Of a DNA stretch of 11,313 bases, positions 7,219-11,313 are shown piece after piece. Source of the DNA: an uncultured Prevotella sp. (GTDB lineage: Bacteria; Bacteroidota; Bacteroidia; Bacteroidales; Bacteroidaceae). Numbering within the stretch: position 1 is the first letter of the stretch; the number at the start of each line of letters is the position of its first letter. Where the stretch lies: contig ONMG01000214.1 of the NCBI GenBank assembly GCA_900318855.1, forward strand, positions 1 to 11,313, given 5' to 3'. The notes under the pieces are model-generated. The model ran no database searches, was not told where the DNA came from, and was given only the letters and a program-made list of their open reading frames with translations. Both the position numbers and the translations under genes were made by a program.

Positions 7219-7258
7219 GGCCGGGCACCTGACAAAGGCACATGTCAGAGGCCTGGCC
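7219..7258 (+). promoter_or_regulatory. Intercistronic hairpin between rhaB and rhaA
   Basis: GGCCGGGC (7219-7226) pairs with GCCTGGCC (7251-7258) through one G-T wobble. After two mismatches, CTGACA (7229-7234) pairs with TGTCAG (7243-7248). The hairpin thus has 14 pairs in a 94-base gap and is followed by TAAAACAG, with no T-run. It is therefore unlikely to be a full terminator. A role in mRNA processing, 3'-end protection of rhaB or partial attenuation before rhaA is plausible. Confidence 0.65.
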
Positions 7259-7297
7259 TAAAACAGAAACATTAACATCTAATAATATATATCCGAC

Positions 7298-8551
7298 ATG
7301 AAATCAGAACTTATTGAAAAGAACTATGCCATAGCCAAGGAACGCTATGCCGCACTCGGTGTCGACACCGAGGAAGCCATAAAGAAACTTCAGAAGACTC
7401 CAATATCACTGCACTGCTGGCAAACGGATGACGTTGTGGGATTCGAACGCAATGTGGCCGCCTCAGGAGGCATTCAGACCACAGGCAACTATCCGGGTCG
7501 GGCCCGCAATATCGATGAGGTGCGCCAGGACCTGCTCAAGGTGATGTCGCTCCTCGGCGGTACCTTCCGTGTGAACCTTCATGAGACCTATGGTGAATTC
7601 GGCGGACAGTTTGTCGACCGCGACCAGGTGGAAGTGAAGCATTTCCAGGGATGGATGGACTGGGCCAAGGCTCACGGTGTGAACCTCGACTTCAATTCCA
7701 CCAGTTTCTCGCACCCCAAGAGCGGGAACCTCACCCTGGCCAACCCCGACAAGGAGATACGCGACTTCTGGATTGAGCACACGAAGCGCTGCCGCGTCAT
7801 CGCCGATGCCATGGGAAAAGCGCAGGGCGATCCCTGCATCATGAACATATGGATTCACGACGGAAGCAAGGACCTCACGTTGGAGCGCCTGCGCTACCGT
7901 GAGATTCTCAAGGAGAGCCTGGACGAGATTCTTGCCGAGAAGCTGCCCCACATGAAGTCGTGCCTCGAAGCCAAGCTCTTCGGCATTGGCCTGGAGGCTT
8001 ACACCGTGGGCTCTCACGACTTCTACGCAGGCTACTGCGCGAAGAACAATGTCATCTACACGCTCGACACGGGTCACTACGAGCCGACAGAAGACGTGTC
8101 CAACATGGTGTCGTCGCTCTTGCTCTTCGTGCCCGAGCTCATGCTCCATGTGAGCCGCCCGATGCACTGGGACAGCGACCACGTGACGCTCTTCGACGAC
8201 AACACGAAGAACCTCTTCTCAGAGGTGGTGCGCGCCAATGCCCTTGACCGTACCCACATCGGACTCGACTATTTCGATGCCAGCATCAACCGCATCGGTG
8301 CCTATATCATCGGAGTGCGTGCCGCTCAGAAGTCGCTGCTCTCAGCACTGCTGGAACCGCTGCCTCTGCTCAGGAAATACGAGGATAACGGACAAGGCTT
8401 CGAGCGTCTGGCTCTGCTCGAGGAGTGTAAGACGTTGCCTTTCGGTGCCGTCTACGACTACTACAATCTGAAGAACAATATTCCCGTAGGCGAAGAGTAT
8501 ATTCCCGAGGTGGAACGCTACGAGAAGGAAGTGCTCTCAAAGCGCAACTAA
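7298..8551 (+). CDS. rhaA: L-rhamnose isomerase
   Basis: RhaA (called rhaI in Bacteroides) converts L-rhamnose to L-rhamnulose, the first cytosolic step of the pathway, as a metal-dependent TIM-barrel enzyme. The 417-residue product has the family's normal length and aligns throughout with the E. coli enzyme from memory: PISLHCWQTDDVVGFE near residue 35, GGIQTTGNYPGRARN near 57, and LDFN near 130. The metal and catalytic residues are present at matching spacing: E233 (GLEAYTVGS), D257 and H260 (LDTGHYEPTE), H284 (LHVSRP), D292 and D294 (HWDSDH) and D324 (GLDYFDASINRIGA). The start is the ATG after a 94-base gap that carries a hairpin. Its stop lies three bases before the rhaT ATG, so rhaA and rhaT are probably translationally coupled. 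Confidence 0.97.
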   Translation: MKSELIEKNYAIAKERYAALGVDTEEAIKKLQKTPISLHCWQTDDVVGFERNVAASGGIQTTGNYPGRARNIDEVRQDLLKVMSLLGGTFRVNLHETYGEFGGQFVDRDQVEVKHFQGWMDWAKAHGVNLDFNSTSFSHPKSGNLTLANPDKEIRDFWIEHTKRCRVIADAMGKAQGDPCIMNIWIHDGSKDLTLERLRYREILKESLDEILAEKLPHMKSCLEAKLFGIGLEAYTVGSHDFYAGYCAKNNVIYTLDTGHYEPTEDVSNMVSSLLLFVPELMLHVSRPMHWDSDHVTLFDDNTKNLFSEVVRANALDRTHIGLDYFDASINRIGAYIIGVRAAQKSLLSALLEPLPLLRKYEDNGQGFERLALLEECKTLPFGAVYDYYNLKNNIPVGEEYIPEVERYEKEVLSKRN

Positions 8552-8554
8552 CCT

Positions 8555-9589
8555 ATGGAGATATTCATCGGACTCCTCATCATCGCAGTGGGCGCGTTCT
8601 GCCAGTCGAGCAGCTACGTGCCCATCAACAAGGTGAAGCAATGGAGCTGGGAAAGCTACTGGCTCGTGCAGGGCGTCTTCGCCTGGCTCCTCTTCCCGTT
8701 GCTGGGCGCGCTGCTGGCCATACCGGCCGGTCACAGCCTTTGCGAGCTCTTCGCTCAGGCCAACGCCTTCAACGTGTGGATGACCATTCTCTTCGGAGTA
8801 CTTTGGGGAGTGGGCGGACTCACCTTCGGCCTCTCCATGCGCTATTTGGGTGTAGCCTTAGGACAGTCGATAGCTCTTGGCACCTGTGCCGCCTTAGGCA
8901 CCATCCTCGGTCCCGTGCTGCTCAATGTATTCTTCCCTGAGCTCGGCGCGCTGAGCGCACTCACAGCAGCCGTTATCATAGGAGTGGGAGTAACGCTACT
9001 GGGCATCGCCATCATCGGCGTGGCAGGCTCTATGAAGGCCTCGCAACTCACCGACGAAGAGAAGAAAGCAGCCGTGAAGGATTTCAACTTCCCCAAAGGC
9101 ATCCTCATCGCGCTGCTCTCAGGACTGATGAGCGGATGCTTCAATGTGGGACTGGAATTCGGCAAGGACATCAATTTTGGCAGTCTCACTCCCGACATGT
9201 ACAAGACGCTGCCAGCCACGCTGCTCGTCACGCTGGGAGGTTTCCTCACCAACGCCATCTACTGCTTCTACCAGAATCAGAAGAACCACACTTGGACAGA
9301 CTATGGCAAAGGTAAAGTATGGGGTAACAACCTGCTCTTTTGCGCCCTGGCCGGAGCCCTCTGGTATTCGCAGTTCTTCGGCCTCTCGCTGGGCAAAGGT
9401 TTTCTCACCTCCTCGCCCACGCTCACTACGCTCGCCTTCTGCATTCTGATGGCACTCAATGTGGTTTTCTCCAACATTTGGGGCATCATCTTGAAAGAAT
9501 GGAAGGGATGTTCCCGACAGACAATCGCCGTTCTTATCATCGGCATCATCGTGCTGATTGCCTCATCATTCGTCCCCAACCTACTCTGA
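8555..9589 (+). CDS. rhaT: L-rhamnose/H+ symporter
   Basis: RhaT (called rhaP in Bacteroides) imports L-rhamnose across the inner membrane with protons. The 344-residue product equals the E. coli protein in length. It has about ten hydrophobic helices separated by short loops, with a longer charged loop near residues 160-180 (QLTDEEKKAAVKDFNFPKG). Family signatures include the early YVPINKVKQWSWESYW (residues 21-36), LWGVGGLTFGLSMRYLGVALG (83-103), and FSNIWGIILKEWKG near the C-terminus. The ATG begins three bases after the rhaA stop, with no room for a separate promoter. It is the last gene of the operon; a strong terminator starts about 60 bases downstream. Confidence 0.95.
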   Translation: MEIFIGLLIIAVGAFCQSSSYVPINKVKQWSWESYWLVQGVFAWLLFPLLGALLAIPAGHSLCELFAQANAFNVWMTILFGVLWGVGGLTFGLSMRYLGVALGQSIALGTCAALGTILGPVLLNVFFPELGALSALTAAVIIGVGVTLLGIAIIGVAGSMKASQLTDEEKKAAVKDFNFPKGILIALLSGLMSGCFNVGLEFGKDINFGSLTPDMYKTLPATLLVTLGGFLTNAIYCFYQNQKNHTWTDYGKGKVWGNNLLFCALAGALWYSQFFGLSLGKGFLTSSPTLTTLAFCILMALNVVFSNIWGIILKEWKGCSRQTIAVLIIGIIVLIASSFVPNLL

Positions 9590-9650
9590 ACTTCTTTTGC
9601 ATAACACCCTGTGTGAACAGCGTGCATTCAAAGTTTTGTTATAGATTAGT

Positions 9651-9697
9651 CTCCGTCCCAGCTTCCCGTGCCTTCGGCAGCTGGCGACGGAGTTTTT
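9651..9697 (+). terminator. Terminator of the rhaB-rhaA-rhaT operon
   Basis: CTCCGTC (9651-9657) and GACGGAG (9686-9692) form the outer stem. Inside it, CCAGCT (9658-9663) pairs with AGCTGG (9679-9684), leaving a one-base bulge, and GCC/GGC closes the tip around TTC. The stem is followed directly by TTTTT (9693-9697). It lies about 60 bases after the rhaT stop and is a classic intrinsic terminator on the plus strand. Confidence 0.9.
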
Positions 9698-9898
9698 CTA
9701 TTCACTGCTATAAATTGTATTGACAGAGGCAATACAGCAGAGGCTGAGCAGTCTAAGCGAATTGATGCTCGGGCGCCAAGGCTGTAGCACTTTCCCACAT
9801 GCTTTCTTAACCGACAATTTTTATTGACAAAAGAAATTCGGCCAATACTCCCGCCATCAAGAGCACAAGTGTTTATTTGGTTGAATAGAATCACCAAT

Positions 9899-9945
9899 AC
9901 TTCGAATTTAATATTTATTACACCAATAAACCTTAAAACCGAAGT
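9899..9945. repeat. Nested AT-rich inverted repeat upstream of the small-gene promoter
   Basis: ACTTCGAATTTAA (9899-9911) is an inverted match, 11 of 13, to TTAAAACCGAAGT (9933-9945). Within it, TTTATT (9914-9919) pairs with AATAAA (9925-9930) around ACACC. The whole 47-base block can fold with 17 base pairs. It ends 20 bases before the -33 element of the following promoter, a fitting place for a regulator-binding dyad. CACCAATA also occurs twice (9892 and 9921) in this block. Confidence 0.6.
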
Positions 9946-9965
9946 AAATTAACACCCCATTACTA

Positions 9966-9996
9966 TTGTTTTATCAAATAAATTGATATAACTTTG
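9966..9996 (+). promoter_or_regulatory. Promoter of the small gene (Bacteroidetes type)
   Basis: TTG (9966-9968) and TAACTTTG (9989-9996) form the -33 and -7 elements with a 20-base spacer, the best match to the Bacteroidetes consensus in this window. Transcription should begin near 10003, giving a leader of about 35 bases before the ATG at 10039. Confidence 0.75.
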
Positions 9997-10038
9997 AACC
10001 GTGAATCAATAACAATCGTTTACAAAAAGCTAGACAAT

Positions 10039-10152
10039 ATGGAAGGAAAAGAAAAGAATGCAAGGGAGTTCTTCAGGAGTCTGGCCAATGAAGTCCAGGA
10101 AAGCTTGGAGAACGCAGGTCAAATCATTAAGACCGACATTTGGTACAACTGA
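10039..10152 (+). CDS. Unrecognised 37-residue small protein
   Basis: An ATG at 10039 opens a 37-codon frame ending in TGA at 10150-10152. I do not recognise the product. It starts MEGKEKNAREFFRSLANE and ends IKTDIWYN. Residues about 7-30 look like one amphipathic helix, with hydrophobic residues at F11, F12, L15, V19, L23, A26, I29 and I30 separated by charged ones. Seven acidic and five basic residues make it slightly acidic. The end IWYN carries the only Trp and Tyr. There is no signal peptide, membrane segment or Cys. Support for a real gene comes from its setting: a consensus promoter 42 bases upstream and a perfect-stem terminator about 30 bases downstream frame exactly this ORF, making a transcript of roughly 210 bases. 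It could instead be a small RNA with an incidental frame, or a dual-function RNA. Confidence 0.6.
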   Translation: MEGKEKNAREFFRSLANEVQESLENAGQIIKTDIWYN

Positions 10153-10178
10153 ATTATTACTTTTACTAATCACGACAT

Positions 10179-10215
10179 AAGGAAGGCGGCTTCATTGAGC
10201 CGCCTTCTTTATTAC
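10179..10215 (+). terminator. Terminator of the small gene, possibly also serving rhaD
   Basis: GAAGGCGGCT (10182-10191) and AGCCGCCTTC (10198-10207) form a perfect 10-bp stem around TCATTG, extended to 13 by AAG with TTT. TTTATTACTTT follows. It begins about 26 bases after the stop of the 37-codon frame. On the minus strand the hairpin is followed only by CCTTATG, so it would be a weaker stop for rhaD transcripts arriving from the right. Confidence 0.88.
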
Positions 10216-10262
10216 TTTGTAAGCTCTAATCGTGAACACTGACGGCTGACCGCCTTCACAGC

Positions 10263-10280
10263 CTCCGCCTCACTGCGGAG
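10263..10280 (-). terminator. Hairpin in the rhaD 3' region
   Basis: CTCCGC (10263-10268) pairs perfectly with GCGGAG (10275-10280) about 15 bases beyond the rhaD stop. On the minus strand it is followed by GCTGTGAAGG and not by T's, so it may protect the 3' end or act with the hairpin at 10182-10207. As a stand-alone terminator it is weak. Confidence 0.4.
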
Positions 10281-10294
10281 TTTCACAGTCGTTT

Positions 10295-11104
10295 CTATCT
10301 GGGCAGATGGAAAGCTACAGTCATCTCCTTCATCTGTTCATCGCTCATGCCTTCGGGCTCGAAGCCCATCGTCTTGCAGTCGAGATAGATGCGTGCACTC
10401 TTTGAGAGCACATCCACCTGGTCGAAGGCATCCATGATATCGAGTCCCTTGGCAAAGACTCCATGCTTCTCCCACATCACGACATCATAATCCTCGAGCT
10501 CTTTCAGTGTAGCATTAGCCAATGCCACGCTGCCTGGCAACTCATAGGGTACGATGCCAAGACCGAGCGGACAGAAAGCCTTCGTCTCCGGAATCATGCT
10601 CCAAAGCAGTTTGGTGAGCACATCCTTACCGAGCAACTGGCGGCAATGGCTCATGGCAACCAGTTCTATAGGATGCGTATGGAGCGTGGCGCGGTAAGGC
10701 GAGTGCTTCTCGATCAACCGATTATGGACCGAAAGATGACTGGGCAGCTCAGAGGTGGGCTGTACCGGATTATCGGCTATGATGACATAGCTGCTGCAGT
10801 CATCAAGTACACGGATGATGCTACCATTGTCCATGGGCCAACGCGCCAAGTCGCGCATACGCTTGCCGGTACCCTTGCAGAAGAAGTAAGTTCCCTTCAG
10901 GAAGGGCAATGTCGTCCCTATCTGCTTGACCTCGCTGATGGCAGGCAACGAGCGGATGCCATCGTCAACAAGTTCTGTGATATTAACCGTTATATTTCCG
11001 CCATTGCGCTCAGCCCAGCCGTTCTGCCACAGGTAGCCGGCAACTTCGGCAATCTTGTCCACTTCCTTCTTCAGGGCTGGACGACCCTCCAAAACACTTT
11101 TCAT
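10295..11104 (-). CDS. rhaD: Rhamnulose-1-phosphate aldolase
   Basis: RhaD (called rhaA in Bacteroides) splits L-rhamnulose-1-phosphate into dihydroxyacetone phosphate and L-lactaldehyde, the last step of the core pathway. The 269-residue product is a zinc-dependent class II aldolase of the AraD/FucA/RhaD family, about the length of the E. coli enzyme. The zinc ligands and acid-base residues are visible: GWAERNGGNITV (29-40) for substrate phosphate contact, PTSELPSH with E119, LHTHPIE with H142 and H144, E173 (PETKAF), and EKHGVF with H214. The rhamnulose-specific PTSELPSH and the overall length favour RhaD over AraD or FucA. It is transcribed towards the rhaBAT operon from its own promoter (11233-11260) and has a leader of about 120 bases. 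A proposed operator at 11268-11300 would co-regulate it with rhaBAT. Confidence 0.94.
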   Translation of the reverse strand: MKSVLEGRPALKKEVDKIAEVAGYLWQNGWAERNGGNITVNITELVDDGIRSLPAISEVKQIGTTLPFLKGTYFFCKGTGKRMRDLARWPMDNGSIIRVLDDCSSYVIIADNPVQPTSELPSHLSVHNRLIEKHSPYRATLHTHPIELVAMSHCRQLLGKDVLTKLLWSMIPETKAFCPLGLGIVPYELPGSVALANATLKELEDYDVVMWEKHGVFAKGLDIMDAFDQVDVLSKSARIYLDCKTMGFEPEGMSDEQMKEMTVAFHLPR

Positions 11105-11226
11105 AGATTTATGGTGTGATTATACTTGATTAAAATATTCATTTGATGGTCTTCGGACACTCATTCGCAACACCTCGGACCTTTCATCCGATGGTTGGCG
11201 ACAACAGCGTCAGCATTCCAACATAA
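11105..11226 (-). promoter_or_regulatory. Long repeat-bearing 5' leader of rhaD
   Basis: If transcription begins just after the -7 box at 11233-11240, rhaD has about 120 bases of leader, against about 30 for nhaD, rhaB and the small gene. On the plus strand the leader contains TTCATTTGATGGT (11138-11150) and TTCATCCGATGGT (11183-11195), identical at 11 of 13 positions and 45 bases apart, and two copies of TCGGAC (11153-11158 and 11175-11180) each followed by a TCAT. TCGGA/TCCGA and GTTGG/CCAAC can form short stems. I do not recognise a known riboswitch. Confidence 0.4.
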
Positions 11227-11232
11227 CTTATG

Positions 11233-11260
11233 CAAAGATAATGCTTTTCTCTTGTTACAA
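11233..11260 (-). promoter_or_regulatory. rhaD promoter (Bacteroidetes type)
   Basis: On the minus strand, TATCTTTG (11233-11240) matches TAnnTTTG exactly, and TTG at 11258-11260 is a possible -33 element 17 bases upstream. The spacing equals that proposed for nhaD and is a little short, which is compatible with activator dependence. Confidence 0.6.
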
Positions 11261-11267
11261 GGACACA

Positions 11268-11300
11268 AGAAGTGATAAAAATACTTTGTATTTTGATTTT
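11268..11300 (-). promoter_or_regulatory. Candidate rhamnose-activator operator upstream of rhaD
   Basis: On the minus strand AAAATCAAAAT (11290-11300) is identical to the 11 bases at 5627-5637 upstream of rhaB. A second ATCA (11273-11276) follows with its start 21 bases from the first ATCA, the same offset as at rhaB, and ends 32 bases before the -7 box (31 at rhaB). Aligned without gaps, the two sites also share AAAG and an A in the spacer. The second half-site is weaker than at rhaB. Confidence 0.5.
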
Positions 11301-11313
11301 CTGCACGACCATC

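Larger units (their letters stand above)
9698..10038. other. Non-coding stretch between the rhaT terminator and the small gene
   Basis: No convincing coding frame is present. After the operon terminator there is an imperfect stem-loop (TGTATTG/CAATACA, 9716-9722 with 9730-9736, with CTGC/GCAG outside it), then mixed sequence to about 9800, then strongly AT-rich DNA. The AT-rich part holds a nested inverted repeat (9899-9945), a good promoter (9966-9996) and the short leader of the gene at 10039. The antisense frame at 9646-9897 crosses the terminator and looks spurious. Confidence 0.6.

Noticed and set aside
7463..8182. 239-codon minus-strand frame inside rhaA
   Set aside because: It is a shadow of the isomerase gene; composition follows the complementary codons.
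9741..9775. Possible tRNA-like fold near GAGCA...TGCTC
   Set aside because: Only a 5-bp stem forms; no acceptor stem, T-loop or anticodon arm of a tRNA can be drawn.
9646..9897. 83-codon minus-strand frame after rhaT
   Set aside because: It runs through the operon terminator and non-coding structure and has no recognisable content.
10463..11119. 218-codon plus-strand frame over rhaD
   Set aside because: It is antisense to the aldolase, whose zinc ligands are all present; no independent support.

Overview
This window looks like the chromosome of a member of the Bacteroidales, probably Prevotella-like. The protein sequences are of Bacteroidales type, Shine-Dalgarno sequences are absent in front of most genes, and several start codons are preceded by the Bacteroidetes -7 box TAnnTTTG instead of an E. 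coli-type -10 box. The genus is an inference; no rRNA or other marker gene is present. I see no tRNA, rRNA, CRISPR array or intact insertion sequence.

Left part (1-5577). The window opens inside nadB (L-aspartate oxidase, NAD synthesis), whose 3' half is present. A 575-base gap follows. It holds a decayed gene fragment resembling the C-terminus of a GxxExxY-type protein and a cluster of palindromes, including a hairpin of about 65 bases with a very long GC-rich stem. Two genes then lie on the minus strand: a large secreted or envelope protein of the Bacteroidetes MG2/carboxypeptidase-regulatory-like type (1492-4089) and, upstream of it, an NhaD-type Na+/H+ antiporter (4177-5577). A strong hairpin followed by T-rich sequence separates them.

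Right part (5578-11313). This is an L-rhamnose catabolic locus. rhaB (rhamnulokinase), rhaA (L-rhamnose isomerase) and rhaT (L-rhamnose/H+ symporter) form a plus-strand operon that ends in a strong terminator. rhaD (rhamnulose-1-phosphate aldolase) lies on the opposite strand at the right end, with its own promoter and a leader of about 120 bases. Together they import L-rhamnose and convert it to L-rhamnulose, L-rhamnulose-1-phosphate, and finally dihydroxyacetone phosphate plus L-lactaldehyde. An AraC-type regulator (RhaR) and a lactaldehyde reductase are not in the window.

The most informative non-coding signal is an AATCAAAAT-type motif pair whose ATCA cores are 21 bp apart. It occurs in the same orientation and at nearly the same distance (31 and 32 bases) upstream of the -7 boxes of both rhaB and rhaD, so it is a good candidate for the rhamnose activator's operator. 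Between the convergent rhaT and rhaD sits an independent mini-transcription unit: a nested inverted repeat, a good Bacteroidetes promoter, a 37-codon ORF (10039-10152) that I do not recognise, and a terminator with a perfect 10-bp core stem. This unit is the most likely undescribed element in the window.
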